The notes under the pieces are model-generated. The model saw only the letters and a list, made by a program, of their open reading frames with translations, was not told the origin of the DNA and did no database searches. A program made the translations under genes and the position numbers. From an uncultured Muribaculaceae bacterium (lineage in GTDB: Bacteria; Bacteroidota; Bacteroidia; Bacteroidales; Muribaculaceae): DNA of 64,000 bases. The stretch lies in the NCBI GenBank assembly GCA_944321875.1, contig CALUMX010000002.1, positions 62,001-126,000 on the forward strand, in the 5' to 3' direction. How positions within the stretch are numbered: the first letter of the stretch is position 1; each line of letters opens with the position of its first letter. Shown piece by piece: positions 15,611-29,900 of this stretch.

Positions 15611-18073
15611 ATGAAGTACGCAGAAGTCATATTGCCCCTTCCTTTATACAGCACGTTCACCTACAAAGTACCCGACACCATGGCCGACAGCCTCTCCATC
15701 GGATTCCGCGTGCTCGTACCGTTTGGAAGAAAGAAATTCTACACCGGCATCGTGGAGATGCTCCACAACCGGCAACCGGAAGGCTACGAAGTGAAAGAAA
15801 TCATATCCGTTCTGGACAGCAACTCCATTCTCCGCCATCCGCAACTGAAATTCTGGCAATGGATTTCAGAATACTATCTGTGTTCGCTCGGTGAGGTCTA
15901 CAAGGCCGCCGTTCCCGCCGGCATGAAAGTGGAAAGCGAGACCTATGTGTCAGCCAACCCCGACTTCATCGACTCTGACCACTCGATGAAAGAACGGGAA
16001 ACAGTCATCTACGACCTGCTTTCTACCCGTGACAAACTCACGCCTGCCGACATTGCAAAAGCCACCGGATACAAAAACGTAGAGGCCATCGTTGCCTCCA
16101 TGATTGAAAAGGAGGCTATTTTCATCTCTGAAAAAATCGTCGACAATTACCGTCCAAAGACGGAAATCTTCGTCAAGCTCAACGCTGAGAAAGGCGACAA
16201 CGAGAAAGTCGGCCAATTTTTCGAAGCCGTAAAATCCGCCAAGAAGCAGGAAGCGGCACTGTTGGCCTACCTCGACCTTTCCAAATGGATGCAGCGGGGC
16301 GAAGCTGCAGAAGTGTCGAGGGAGGCCCTCAAGGAACGGAGTGAAGCCAGCAACACCATCCTGAAGGCAATGTCCGACAAGGGCATCTTCACCCTCTACA
16401 AAAAGGAAATCAACCGTTTTGCGAGCAACAGTTCCTCTCAAAAGGAGCTGACTCAACTGAGCGACATACAGCAAAAAGCCCTCAACGAAATCACTGAGTC
16501 GTTTAAGACCCATGGCGTTACGTTGCTGCATGGCGTCACGTCCAGCGGCAAGACCGAAATATATACCTACCTGATTGACCGAGTTCTGAAAGCCGGACGA
16601 CAGGTGCTTTACCTCGTACCGGAAATCGCGCTCACCACGCAGCTCACCCAACGGCTCCAACGCATCTTCGGCGACCGACTGCTCATCTATCACTCCAAAT
16701 TTTCCGACAACGAGCGTGTCGACATCTGGAAGCGTCTGTTGCAGGACGGCGAGCCGGCCGTCATCATCGGCGTCCGTTCCTCTGTATTTCTTCCGTTCTC
16801 CCAACTCGGTCTGGTCATTGTCGACGAAGAGCATGAGACAAGCTACAAGCAGTTTGACCCGGCTCCCCGCTACAACGCACGCAACGCGGCCATTGTCCTG
16901 GCTTCCATGCACGGAGCAAAGACACTGCTGGGGTCGGCCACACCATCCATCGAAACTTATTTCAACGCCACAACCGGCAAGTTTGGACTTGTCAAGCTCC
17001 TGCAACGGCATGAAGGCATCCAGATGCCGGAAGTAACAATTATCGACACGCTGAAAGCCCGCAAGAAGCGAGAAATGCGCGGAGCGTTCTCCACGGCTCT
17101 GATTGACGAGTGTGCGGAAGCCATCAAGCGCGACGAGCAGGCCATCATCTTCCAGAACCGCAGAGGCTTTGCGCCGATAGTGCGATGCAAGGAGTGCGCA
17201 TGGACGCCCAAATGTGAGAACTGCGACGTTACGCTCACCTACCACAAGCGGCTCAATGAGCTGTCTTGCCACTACTGCGGACACAGCATGCCCCTGCCCG
17301 ATTTTTGTCCGGCCTGCCGGCAGCCGACGCTGGAAATCATCGGTTACGGTACCGAGCGTATTGAAGACACCGTGGAAAAAGAATTATTCCCCGGTGTAAA
17401 AATTGCCAGGATGGACCTCGACACCACCCGGAGCAAAAGCAGCTATGAGAAAATCATCGACAGCTTCTCCAACCGACGCACGCAGATTCTGATAGGCACC
17501 CAGATGGTGACCAAAGGTCTGGATTTCGAAGGAGTAAGCGTTGTGGGCATCATCAACGCCGACAATGTCATCAATTTTCCCGATTTCCGCTCCAACGAGC
17601 GTGCTTTCAACATGATGGAACAGGTGGCAGGACGCGCCGGACGCAAGCACCGGCAGGGCAAGGTGCTGATTCAAACCACCATGCCCGACCACCCTATCAT
17701 AAAATACGTCGTCGACCACGATTATGAGGGCTATTATGCCTACGAGTTGGAGCAACGGCAAAGGACCAACTACCCGCCGTTCTCCCGCATCATCAACATC
17801 TACCTGAAGCACCGCGACGACAACACGCTGACGGAAATGTCCGTACGCTTCAGCAATATGCTGCGACAGATTTTCGGCAAGCGCGTACTCGGGCCGGAAT
17901 CTCCGCTCATCGCACGCATACAACAGCTCTACATCCGCCAGATTATGCTCAAGATGGAAACCACGGCTTCCATGTCGGCCGTCAAGCAAATTCTCCGCAA
18001 CGTCTACGAGCAATCATTATCCGACGCGCGGATGAAGAGCGTAATCGTCTACTACGACGTTGACCCAATGTAG
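15611..18073 (+). CDS. priA: primosomal protein N' (replication restart helicase)
   Basis: PriA recognises stalled forks and reloads the replisome. The start at 15611 (MKYAEVILPLPLYSTFTYKVPD) matches the 3'-DNA-binding domain and gives 820 residues. Walker A (G-V-T-S-S-G-K-T, about residues 307-314), the D-E-E-H box (about 405) and helicase motifs G-S-A-T-P-S, G-T-Q-M-V-T-K-G and Q-V-A-G-R-A-G-R are all present. The zinc-binding segment with paired cysteines (C-K-E-C, C-E-N-C, C-H-Y-C, C-P-A-C) lies at about 525-570. It is full length and lies alone between barrel genes and the convergent btuB-like gene. Confidence 0.97.
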   Translation: MKYAEVILPLPLYSTFTYKVPDTMADSLSIGFRVLVPFGRKKFYTGIVEMLHNRQPEGYEVKEIISVLDSNSILRHPQLKFWQWISEYYLCSLGEVYKAAVPAGMKVESETYVSANPDFIDSDHSMKERETVIYDLLSTRDKLTPADIAKATGYKNVEAIVASMIEKEAIFISEKIVDNYRPKTEIFVKLNAEKGDNEKVGQFFEAVKSAKKQEAALLAYLDLSKWMQRGEAAEVSREALKERSEASNTILKAMSDKGIFTLYKKEINRFASNSSSQKELTQLSDIQQKALNEITESFKTHGVTLLHGVTSSGKTEIYTYLIDRVLKAGRQVLYLVPEIALTTQLTQRLQRIFGDRLLIYHSKFSDNERVDIWKRLLQDGEPAVIIGVRSSVFLPFSQLGLVIVDEEHETSYKQFDPAPRYNARNAAIVLASMHGAKTLLGSATPSIETYFNATTGKFGLVKLLQRHEGIQMPEVTIIDTLKARKKREMRGAFSTALIDECAEAIKRDEQAIIFQNRRGFAPIVRCKECAWTPKCENCDVTLTYHKRLNELSCHYCGHSMPLPDFCPACRQPTLEIIGYGTERIEDTVEKELFPGVKIARMDLDTTRSKSSYEKIIDSFSNRRTQILIGTQMVTKGLDFEGVSVVGIINADNVINFPDFRSNERAFNMMEQVAGRAGRKHRQGKVLIQTTMPDHPIIKYVVDHDYEGYYAYELEQRQRTNYPPFSRIINIYLKHRDDNTLTEMSVRFSNMLRQIFGKRVLGPESPLIARIQQLYIRQIMLKMETTASMSAVKQILRNVYEQSLSDARMKSVIVYYDVDPM

Positions 18074-18093
18074 TACATAGGTACAAAATACAC

Positions 18094-18133
18094 GCGGGGG
18101 CGGTACCGGCAAGATGTCCGGCACCGCCCCGCG
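18094..18133. terminator. GC-rich hairpin between priA and the receptor gene
   Basis: CGGGGGCGGT and CCGG arms pair with their complements around an 8-nt loop between convergent genes. There is no long T-tract on either side, so it may need other factors or act as an RNA 3' end stabiliser. Confidence 0.6.
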
Positions 18134-18151
18134 GCATATCCATAAAAGGCA

Positions 18152-20182
18152 TTAAATACCCACTCTTAACGTTATCTTGAAATTCCGGCCGGGCATCGGA
18201 TAATTGTGAATCACCTCATAAGCCTGATTGAACACATTGTTCAACTCGCCAGTCACCTTCATTCTGCATTTCCAAAGGGTGAACTCTTTCGACACCGACA
18301 TATCGTGCGTATACCACGGCTGCTCATAGTTGTACTTCGTGTTCTCCTGCTCATTGTAGCGCTCACCCGTGTAGATAAAGCTGTAATTGAAATCCCATCC
18401 ACGGTAATTAATGTTGCCGGCCACCGAACCGCTGTGCCAAGGCGTGTAGGGAATCTGGTCACCATAGAACGAATCAGACGGAGAGGTAAAGTCACGCGCC
18501 GACTGATAAGTATATTGCAGGTTCAGCCCTAAATTGACTTTCCCAACCGAAGCTCCGACATTGAGGTTCGTTTCCAAACCACCAATCCTCACAAATCCGA
18601 GATTAATCATCGTCCAGCGGAACTGCTGCCCGGTCGGATAGGCCACAATCTTATCGTTCACCGTATTGTAATATCCGTCGACCTTTGCACGCAGATATTT
18701 AAAGAACGGATGCGAGAACTGCTTGTCGTAAGTCACCCCGAGGTCATACTGCCACGTCGTTTCCGGCTTCAGCAATGCGTTTCCGATTTCCGTATAATAC
18801 AAGTCATTGAACGTAGGCATGCGGAAAATGCGCTTGAAAAAGCCATTGATTTTCAGATTGTGACGCTCAAACGGCTGGTAGGAGAAGAACACAGCCGGAG
18901 AAAACTCATTTCGATTGGGCGAAGCCGTATAAGTTTTACGCGAGCGAGTACTCTCCTGAAAGAATGTTCCGAGGAAAGAAGCCTGCACGCTGAAGCGGTC
19001 AAAGTCGAACGACGTAGCCACAGCCATATACTCCGACCATCGCAACGGATAGGCAAAATCGACCAAATCGGCATTCATCTTGTTCATTTGCGCGTCAAGC
19101 GAAGCCGACATTTTCCACCAGTCGGTAATCGTAAAAAGGTTAGCAACCGACAAATAGACTTCCTGCTGGTAATAGTGGTTGTTGATATACAGCTCTTTCG
19201 GGTCATCACGCAGGAAATTGGAGTAATCCCACGCAAATTTTCCGTTGAGTTTCAATTCGTAAAAATCAGAAACTTTCTTCTCAAACGAACCTTGCCCGAA
19301 TGCCGCCTTATCGGCCTGACGCTCTCCATGACGGAACACGTTGTTGACAATCGCACCCGGAATTCCACGTTCCGATGTATAGAAATAGCCATTAATGTTC
19401 CATTTTCCCTGTGGAATAAATCCATAAACGCCGGCTTCTGCACGGAAAGCCGTAACATCGCCATTCTGACGGACAGCCGTGGTGTCGTAAGCCACCTGAC
19501 CGTCGAGCTGCATACGCTTGTAGCGGAACTTGTAGCGTCCGTTGGCGTTCGTGTATTCCGCATTTGCCGACAAGTAGACCTTGTTGCTCAACTTCTGCTC
19601 CCAAAGCAGGGACGGATTGACAAGGCCGAAACTTCCGGTTTTCATCTGAGCCGTCACATGAAACGTCTCGTCGTTGCGGAAACGCGGCCGCTTCGTCGCA
19701 ATGTAGACCGCGCTGGATGAGCTGAAATCCTTAGCCGTCTGGAAAATGTCGCTTTTCTGACCATTATAGAGCGCAATCGACTCAATATTGTCGAGCGAAT
19801 ACCTGCCCAAATCCACCTGGCCGTTCTGGGCATTTCCCAACTGCACGCCGTTGTAGAACACACCGACATGATTCGTACCCATACTGCGGATATTGACCGT
19901 CTTTATGCCGCCGATACCTCCGTAATCCTTTACCTGTACGCCGGAGAAATAACGCAATGCGTCGGCCACCGACTGACTGTTGAGCCGGCCCAATTCTTTC
20001 TCACTCAAAAGTTGGGGACTGATGATTGCCTTGTTGCGGGTCTCCACGACGGTCACCTCGTTCATTATCATTTCCTCGCCGAACTCCTCGCCGGAGGGAA
20101 TGGAATCGTTTTGAGCCGTAACGTGAAACGGTGCCAGCCCTGCCATGGCCAGCAACAAACTGATAGTTTTCTTTTCCATCAC
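18152..20182 (-). CDS. btuB: TonB-dependent outer-membrane receptor, BtuB-like cobalamin uptake
   Basis: The 676-residue receptor has a signal peptide (cleavage near T-A-Q, residue 24), a TonB-box-like region (E-M-I-M-N-E-V-T-V-V-E-T), a plug domain (about 45-155, with S-V-A-D-A-L-R-Y-F-S-G-V-Q-V-K-D-Y and V-N-I-R-S-M-G) and a 22-strand barrel ending in N-F-K-I-T-L-R-V-G-I. The barrel alone does not reveal the ligand. The upstream leader carries a cobalamin riboswitch, so vitamin B12 or a related corrinoid is the likely substrate. A second Met at codon 2 is an alternative start. The gene is monocistronic, since priA converges from downstream. Confidence 0.85.
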   Translation of the reverse strand: MMEKKTISLLLAMAGLAPFHVTAQNDSIPSGEEFGEEMIMNEVTVVETRNKAIISPQLLSEKELGRLNSQSVADALRYFSGVQVKDYGGIGGIKTVNIRSMGTNHVGVFYNGVQLGNAQNGQVDLGRYSLDNIESIALYNGQKSDIFQTAKDFSSSSAVYIATKRPRFRNDETFHVTAQMKTGSFGLVNPSLLWEQKLSNKVYLSANAEYTNANGRYKFRYKRMQLDGQVAYDTTAVRQNGDVTAFRAEAGVYGFIPQGKWNINGYFYTSERGIPGAIVNNVFRHGERQADKAAFGQGSFEKKVSDFYELKLNGKFAWDYSNFLRDDPKELYINNHYYQQEVYLSVANLFTITDWWKMSASLDAQMNKMNADLVDFAYPLRWSEYMAVATSFDFDRFSVQASFLGTFFQESTRSRKTYTASPNRNEFSPAVFFSYQPFERHNLKINGFFKRIFRMPTFNDLYYTEIGNALLKPETTWQYDLGVTYDKQFSHPFFKYLRAKVDGYYNTVNDKIVAYPTGQQFRWTMINLGFVRIGGLETNLNVGASVGKVNLGLNLQYTYQSARDFTSPSDSFYGDQIPYTPWHSGSVAGNINYRGWDFNYSFIYTGERYNEQENTKYNYEQPWYTHDMSVSKEFTLWKCRMKVTGELNNVFNQAYEVIHNYPMPGRNFKITLRVGI

Positions 20183-20249
20183 TAAAATTTTATGCCCGAA
20201 TGCCTTTCTTCAGAAGGTTCCTCGCGGGCTGTTATAAAATCAAGGATTT

Positions 20250-20400
20250 TGCTACTGTATTCCGGCTTCTCCCCTATCTTGTTCCGACTCAGCCTTCCCG
20301 GCGGTCCGGCCAGTGACTGAATGCTTAGGTTATTGTGGAGTTACGGCAGCGAGTACTGCTCAGGCTCTGCACCTGATTCCAACCGACACAGTGTCGGCTT
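20250..20400 (-). ncRNA. cobalamin riboswitch
   Basis: In the receptor leader the minus strand shows the conserved landmarks of the class in order: GGAATCAGGTGCAG and GCCTGAGCAG, then CTCGCTGCCGTAACTCC, then AGTCACTGGCC...GGGAAGGC, then GAGTCGGAAC and GATAGGGG. A 5' closing stem (CCGACAC/GTGTCGG) starts at 20400. High cobalamin would fold the aptamer and turn off the receptor gene. A small AAAATC/GATTTT hairpin (about 20237-20251) further on may be part of the expression platform. Confidence 0.9.
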
Positions 20401-20413
20401 AACAAAATCCTCG

Positions 20414-20421
20414 CAAAATTA
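20414..20421 (-). promoter_or_regulatory. -7 box ahead of the riboswitch
   Basis: TAATTTTG on the minus strand fits TAnnTTTG and ends 13 nt before the riboswitch aptamer, so transcription would start right at its 5' end. Confidence 0.65.
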
Positions 20422-20519
20422 GCAATTTTACGCAAAAGTAAAAAGAGAAGCCGCCCGAAAGCATCGGCATCTCCACTTGGCAAAGGCAGCCAATCGTCCG
20501 TTTTCGGAAGCCGCTGTTG

Positions 20520-20550
20520 TTGCACAGGTGAAAATTATAGTCTATTTTTG
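20520..20550 (+). promoter_or_regulatory. promoter of the DUF4105-phosphatase operon
   Basis: TTG (20520-20522), 20 nt, TATTTTTG (20543-20550) on the plus strand, 30 nt before the start codon. It is divergent from the riboswitch promoter. Confidence 0.65.
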
Positions 20551-20580
20551 CCGTTGTATTTTGCAAAAAACAAAAAATTC

Positions 20581-21762
20581 ATGATTAAGCGCATCGCTTT
20601 TTTCTTATTACTGCATATCATCCCGCTTTTCGCTCTCGGACAAATTGTTGCTCCGGGCTCCGACTTGCGTGTCAGCCTGATAACCTGCTATCCAGGAGCT
20701 GCCGTCTATGAGCTGTACGGACATACAGCCATCCGCATCACCGGCGGCGGAATAGACAAGGTCTACAACTTCGGCCTTTTCTCCTTCAACAAACCGAATT
20801 TCATCTACCGTTTCGTCAAAGGAGAGACCGACTATGCGCTCGGAGGATATCCCTTTGAGTATTTTCTCCCCGACTACATCGAGCGAAACTCAAAGGTCGT
20901 ACAACAGGAACTGAATCTCAACAACGCGCAAGCATGGGCGCTCTATTCGGAATTGGAGTACCTGAGCCGCCCAGAAAACCGCGAATACCGCTATAACTAC
21001 GTTCTCAACAACTGCGCAACCCGTCCACGCGACATGATAGAAAAGGTGTCAGGCGGCATTGTCTATCCGGAAGCGACCGACACAACGGCCACATTCCGTT
21101 CCATCATGCGCAGCTACAGCGGCAATTATCCCTGGTACCAGTTCGGCATCGACCTGGCGCTCGGTTCCGGCATTGACTACCGGCTCGACCTCCGCAAACA
21201 GCTGTTTGCTCCGTTACGGCTGAAGGACGCCTTCGCTGAAGCGCGCCTGAACGACGGCCGACCACTCGTCACGCGTACAACTGTTTTGTTCGACGGCAGC
21301 GAATCACCTATCCTACCGCCAACTCCCTGGTACCTGACTCCGATGTTTGCGGCATGTGCGATGCTGGTCATTACAGCAGGCGTATGCGTCATTGAATACC
21401 GACGCAAACGCACCATACGCTGGTTTGACAGCCTTTGGTTCCTGCTGACAGGATTGGCCGGAAGTCTGGTCTTCTTCCTCGTGTTTGTTTCCGAGCATGA
21501 AGCCACCTCTCCCAACTATCTCGCCTTCTGGCTGAACCCCTTCTGCCTCTTCCCTGCTGTAACAATTTGGATAAAATCATGCAGAAAGTGGTTATTTTCA
21601 TATCATTTTATTAACTTTGCACTCGTGTTATTTTTGGCAGCCTTCTGGTGGGCTCTTCCGCAAAGCGCCAACGCGGCCTTTTTCCCGCTGATGCTCTGCA
21701 GTTTGATCCGTTCTGCCAATTATCTGACAATAAACCGAAAATGCGTAAAAAGAAACAAGTAA
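20581..21762 (+). CDS. DUF4105 domain membrane protein
   Basis: From the ATG at 20581 the protein is 393 residues, with a signal peptide (MIKRIAFFLLLHIIPLFALGQ). A periplasmic DUF4105 domain follows (L-I-T-C-Y-P-G-A-A-V-Y-E-L-Y-G-H-T-A-I-R, Y-N-F-G-L-F-S-F, Y-N-Y-V-L-N-N-C-A-T-R-P-R), then about five C-terminal membrane segments from residue 255. The His and the Asn-Asn-Cys motif recall NlpC/P60-like or lipid-processing folds, but the function is not established. It overlaps the next gene by 22 nt, which suggests one operon with the phosphatase. Confidence 0.8.
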   Translation: MIKRIAFFLLLHIIPLFALGQIVAPGSDLRVSLITCYPGAAVYELYGHTAIRITGGGIDKVYNFGLFSFNKPNFIYRFVKGETDYALGGYPFEYFLPDYIERNSKVVQQELNLNNAQAWALYSELEYLSRPENREYRYNYVLNNCATRPRDMIEKVSGGIVYPEATDTTATFRSIMRSYSGNYPWYQFGIDLALGSGIDYRLDLRKQLFAPLRLKDAFAEARLNDGRPLVTRTTVLFDGSESPILPPTPWYLTPMFAACAMLVITAGVCVIEYRRKRTIRWFDSLWFLLTGLAGSLVFFLVFVSEHEATSPNYLAFWLNPFCLFPAVTIWIKSCRKWLFSYHFINFALVLFLAAFWWALPQSANAAFFPLMLCSLIRSANYLTINRKCVKRNK

Positions 21763-23327
21763 ACAGGCTCATATCTTCCATGATATTCTCCCTCGTTGCG
21801 ATGTCTGCCCTTTCACAGACAGCAGCGGGGCGGCCTACGCTTGTGGTCGGCATTACCATCGACCAACTGCGCAGCGACTACATCGACCTGCTGCAGTCGC
21901 ATTTCGGCAACAACGGATTCAAAAGACTGATGCGTGAGGGAGTCTATTTGGAGAACCTCACTTTCGACATCAGCAAATTTGACAAACTGACAACAACCGC
22001 CCTGCTCTATACCGGGGCATATCCCAATATCAACGGCATCATCAGCAGCGAGCGCTACGAAGAATCTGACCACCGCCGCTACAAGGTGCTGACCGATACG
22101 AAATACATAGGTAACGCCTCCAACGAAACGCTGTCGCCGATGGCGCTGAAAGTGTCGACTCTGAGCGACGAACTGCGCATGGACAACAACGGTATCGGAG
22201 AGGTTTACGCCATCGCTCCCGATGCGCAGCAAGCCATCATCATGGCAGGACATGCCGCCAACGGAGCATTCTGGATTGACGACAAAACGGGCAAATGGGC
22301 CTCTACAACCTTCTACAAGGACTATCCGACCGTCGTCAGCAACCGTAATTTCTCACAATCGCTGACTTCCAAACTCGACACCATCCAATGGAAGCCGATT
22401 CTTAACGTCAACGACTATCCCGGAATAGCGCTGCACCGCACGCTGTTCCCCTTCAAATATACCTTCGCCGGTGAAAACCGTGTGGAAAAATTCAAGCAGT
22501 CGGCACTCGTCAATGAGGAAATCACCGAAGTGGCCATCGACTGCATCGACGAACTGACACTGGGCAAGAGAGCCGGAGTGGATATGCTTAACATTGCATA
22601 CACCGTCTCTCCTATCGATTATGCTTTCGATGCCGACAGCCGTATCGAACTGCAAGACAAATACATACGTCTTGACCGAGATTTGGCGCGCCTTTTTGCC
22701 GCCATTGACCGGCAGGTGGGTCGCAATGTATGCATTTTCGTCACCTCTACCGGCTATTTCAGCGACAGTTATGCTCCTGAAGCGCGCTTCAACATCCCGA
22801 CAGGCGAGTTCTCCTCCAAAAAGGCAGTCTCGCTTCTCAACATGTATCTGATGGCTCTCTATGGCACAGGCAGTTGGGTATCAGGATATTATGACCAGAC
22901 AGTTTATCTGAACGAGGCGCTCGCTAAAGAGCAAAACATATCCGTCGAGGAACTGCGCGACAAATCGGGTAAATTTCTCAGAAGAATGGCAGGCGTATGC
23001 AATGCCTACACTCTGGATGAGATTATCGACAACCCGACAAGCGACGACCTGCGACGCCTCCACAAGACCATCACAACCGACTATGCCGGTGACGTTTTCC
23101 TGCAGATTACTCCGGGATGGAAAGTGGTGGACGATTACAACACGAACCTAAAAGACACATACTCTATTAACAACGCGGTCAGCGCACCGTGCTTCATCAT
23201 CGCGCCCAACATTGAGCCGAAGAAAATCATCACACCGGTCGATGCCACTATTCTGGCACCGACAGTGTCGCGCATTCTGCGTATACGTTCTCCCAATGCT
23301 GCCAAAGAGCTTCCTCTCAATCTGTAA
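21741..23327 (+). CDS. alkaline phosphatase family protein (PafA-like)
   Basis: The start at 21741 gives 528 residues with a signal peptide (MRKKKQVNRLISSMIFSLVAMSALSQTAAG). The alkaline phosphatase / type I phosphodiesterase fold shows V-V-G-I-T-I-D-Q-L-R-S-D-Y (metal Asp) and F-D-K-L-T-T-T-A-L-L-Y-T-G-A-Y-P-N-I-N-G, with a Thr nucleophile as in PafA of Bacteroidetes. Such enzymes are periplasmic, zinc-dependent and release phosphate from monoesters. It overlaps the DUF4105 gene. Residues for phosphate binding were not checked one by one, so a different ester specificity is possible. Confidence 0.85.
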   Translation: MRKKKQVNRLISSMIFSLVAMSALSQTAAGRPTLVVGITIDQLRSDYIDLLQSHFGNNGFKRLMREGVYLENLTFDISKFDKLTTTALLYTGAYPNINGIISSERYEESDHRRYKVLTDTKYIGNASNETLSPMALKVSTLSDELRMDNNGIGEVYAIAPDAQQAIIMAGHAANGAFWIDDKTGKWASTTFYKDYPTVVSNRNFSQSLTSKLDTIQWKPILNVNDYPGIALHRTLFPFKYTFAGENRVEKFKQSALVNEEITEVAIDCIDELTLGKRAGVDMLNIAYTVSPIDYAFDADSRIELQDKYIRLDRDLARLFAAIDRQVGRNVCIFVTSTGYFSDSYAPEARFNIPTGEFSSKKAVSLLNMYLMALYGTGSWVSGYYDQTVYLNEALAKEQNISVEELRDKSGKFLRRMAGVCNAYTLDEIIDNPTSDDLRRLHKTITTDYAGDVFLQITPGWKVVDDYNTNLKDTYSINNAVSAPCFIIAPNIEPKKIITPVDATILAPTVSRILRIRSPNAAKELPLNL

Positions 23328-23422
23328 GAAAGCTCAAAATTCCCATCATTCTTTTTTTCATTCGCATCCACGCGAATAGACAGCATTCATTAACTCGTAT
23401 ATAAATAAAAAAATCATAAAAC

Positions 23423-26893
<3,471 letters not shown>

Positions 26894-26913
26894 AATCATC
26901 CTAAATAACAAGC

Positions 26914-26950
26914 AGAGCGGCTGTGCAATCGCACAGCCGCTCTCTTTTTT
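26914..26950 (+). terminator. strong intrinsic terminator after secA
   Basis: A perfect 13-bp stem (26914-26926 with 26931-26943) with a 4-nt loop is followed by CTTTTTT. Confidence 0.95.
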
Positions 26951-26968
26951 GATGTTATCTGACCGAAT

Positions 26969-29900
26969 CTAATCGGCGTTAACTATCTTGACAACCTCTG
27001 TCGTCTTATCCGTATAAACGCGTATCACCAAATAAACAGCACCGTCCTTATAGGTAGGTTTTGACACCTGTATACCGGCGGCGTTAAACCAGCGCTCACT
27101 CTCAATCTCCCGGACTCCGTCCATCTTATCGAGTGATGAAGACGCTTCCTTGTTACATACAATAGTGAATTCCCGTGTCAACTCACCTGCACTTGCCGTC
27201 AGGATAGCCTCTCCGATAAATGCCTCATCAGTGAACTCGGCATTCATTCCTGATATGGTAATGTTAGGAACGGATGCAGTCCATTGCAACCCTTCCGGAG
27301 CTCCGACAAAGAAATTCCGAGTTACGTTGTCCTGCGAGTCACCTTCTGCAAATCCAAGCGTTACCGCATTGACCAATGCCACCGGTATGGAATTCAAGGA
27401 AGTAGGAATCGGCATCGTATAGTCATCGTTTGACGACCAGCCTTCTCCCATGTCAAGAGCAGCCAGTTCCGCAAGCGTCACAGCCGTTCCCGAGTGATTA
27501 TTCGTGTAGGTTCCGTAGTCAGTCACATAATAGGAATCTCTTACCTCGTTGTTCTCATTCCATATCTTTCCATTCAGGATATTGGCTCCGATAAGAGCGC
27601 CACACGTGTCAGCCTCCGCTACAATCTTGCCCGCGTTATAACATCTGATGAGCTTCGTCACTGATGCAAAAGGCACGCCGATAAGACCACCTACCTGGCT
27701 GGCTCCTGTGACAGTTCCCATGTTGTAGCAATTCGTAAAGGCAGCTCCGCCCTGTCCGGCAAGGCCACCGATAGCGTAACCGGCCTTGATGACCGTACCA
27801 CCTTCCGTACTGCTGGAAGTGACATCGCCCACATTGAAGCAATTCTCGACATTACCCTTTGTCCCATGACCTACGATACCGCCCGCACGGTTTGTCAGAA
27901 CGTCGATATTACCCGAGTTCCAGCAATTGCGGATAACAGACACCTCGCCTATCAAATTTCCAACGATACCGCCAAAGCCGAAATCACCGGAAATATTCGC
28001 CGTATTATAGCAATTCTCAACCGTCATGAAATTATGGCAGTAAGCCAGGATACCACCGCCATTGTCACCGGTCGTAGCTATCTCTCCGATATTGTAGCAA
28101 TCGGTAATAACAACCGGATACTCTTCCGACGGTGCAGAACGATAGTAGGCTGCAATACCCGCCGTATAGACATTGATTGTTGAGAGAGTTCCGGAGTTCC
28201 AACAACCCGTGAACTTGGAACCCGGAGTATAGAATGCCACCAATCCGGCTGTCGGTGCACCCGATGAAGACTGTACCTTCGAAGGTTGAGCCGAAATATT
28301 TCCCGTATTGTAGCATTCCGTCAGCGTCATCGGATTGATGATGGACGAACTTGCCGAAGAGGCGGCAATCAATCCGGCCACAGCACCAGCCGCCTGAACG
28401 TCAGCCGTGTTGTAACACCTTACCAATTCCATCCGCTCCTCGCAAGAACTGTTGGATGTGGCAAAACCAATCAGACCGGCCACATTCTTCGTATTGTCCA
28501 AATCGGTAATTTCGATTTCACCTGAATTGTAACAATCCTCCAAATACATAGGCATCGCTGTTCCCAGAAGACCGCCTGTGTAGCTGCCCTTTCCATTATT
28601 GACAACCTTTCCTTCGTTTCCGCATCTTATCAAGCGGACACCGGCTTCCGTCTCAGCAGCAAAACCTGCAATGTTATTACCCTTTCCTGAAATCATACCC
28701 TTATTGACGCAATCCGTCATCCGAGCAGTTCCAAAGAGTTTTCCAAAGCCGGAAACGCCATTTCCACTGGTAGAAGCAACGTTAATCTCATTTACACAAT
28801 TCACCATCGTTCCATAAACCGAGCCGGAGAAACCGCCGCTTGATGCAGACGAAGCCTCAACGTCACCCGCGAGTGTCAGATTGGAGACAACACCCGACTC
28901 GCCAAGAATACGAATGGCGCCCTGACCTGATTCCGTTGTTTTAATCTTGATGCCCGAAATCTTCTTGCCGTCTCCATCCAGATTACCCTCAAATGAAGTA
29001 ATGCCGTCAGATGCGAGCATTCTGAATTCCACATCCGTAAAATCAATGTCCGCCATCAGTTTAAAGAATCTGTCCTTAAACGGTTCACCGATAAGCTCCA
29101 TATATTCCGACAAAGCATTCCAGTCATCGGCCGATGCAATCTGATACGGATTAGCCTCCGTACCTTCTCCTGCCAACTGCAAATCAGGAATCCGCTTAAT
29201 CTCTATCAGCTTGACATAGTTTCCATAAGTAGCAACCAACGTATCAACCGCCAGTTCCGTTACCTTTTCAGGAGCCCGCAGCGTTGAACCTTCAATCTTA
29301 AACACCGTCTGCTGACGAAGCGACCATACGAGACCCTCTTCCTCTGCCAAGACTGCATCCTGACTCAAATCCTTTGCCGTCAATCCTTCCGGAATGCTGA
29401 CGATGGCCTTACGGGCACGCTGCAAACCTTCTCTGTCAGCGAATTGCTTCAAAACAGGATACTGTCCGGCTGTGAAATCCCAAAGACTGGTGTCAAAACC
29501 GTCCAATGCCTTTCCCGAAAGAAGCTGAGAGGTTTCCACTCCTGTCATACCTTCCATATCTTGATTTCCGATAGCCTTGATTGGAAGTATCTGTGCATCC
29601 CAGAAATTGGACTGGATGGTTCCTTGCGTACCTGAATCACCGGAAATAGCGCCAAGATAAAGCGGGTCAGACGATTGCGCCGTTCCGAAGTTAAGCGCAT
29701 TATACATATCGTTCTTTCCCGTAACATCCGACATGATAACTTTCGGATAAGAACCGGCAATACCGCCTGCCTTACCGCCAATCGCATAGACATATCCGCC
29801 GTTCACGACATTTCGGATGATACCACCGTTCGAATGTCCGACAATACCGCCCGCTGTCTTGAGGAACTTCACGTTTGTCATAAACTGTGATATAGACTCA

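Noticed and set aside
15950..17284. A 444-codon open frame antisense to priA
   Set aside because: priA has full conserved motifs on the other strand; the reverse frame is open only because of codon bias and resembles no family.
23360..23377. ATTCGC-N6-GCGAAT mini hairpin upstream of secA, considered as a SecM-like control element
   Set aside because: Only six base pairs, with no leader ORF or arrest peptide; too weak to support.
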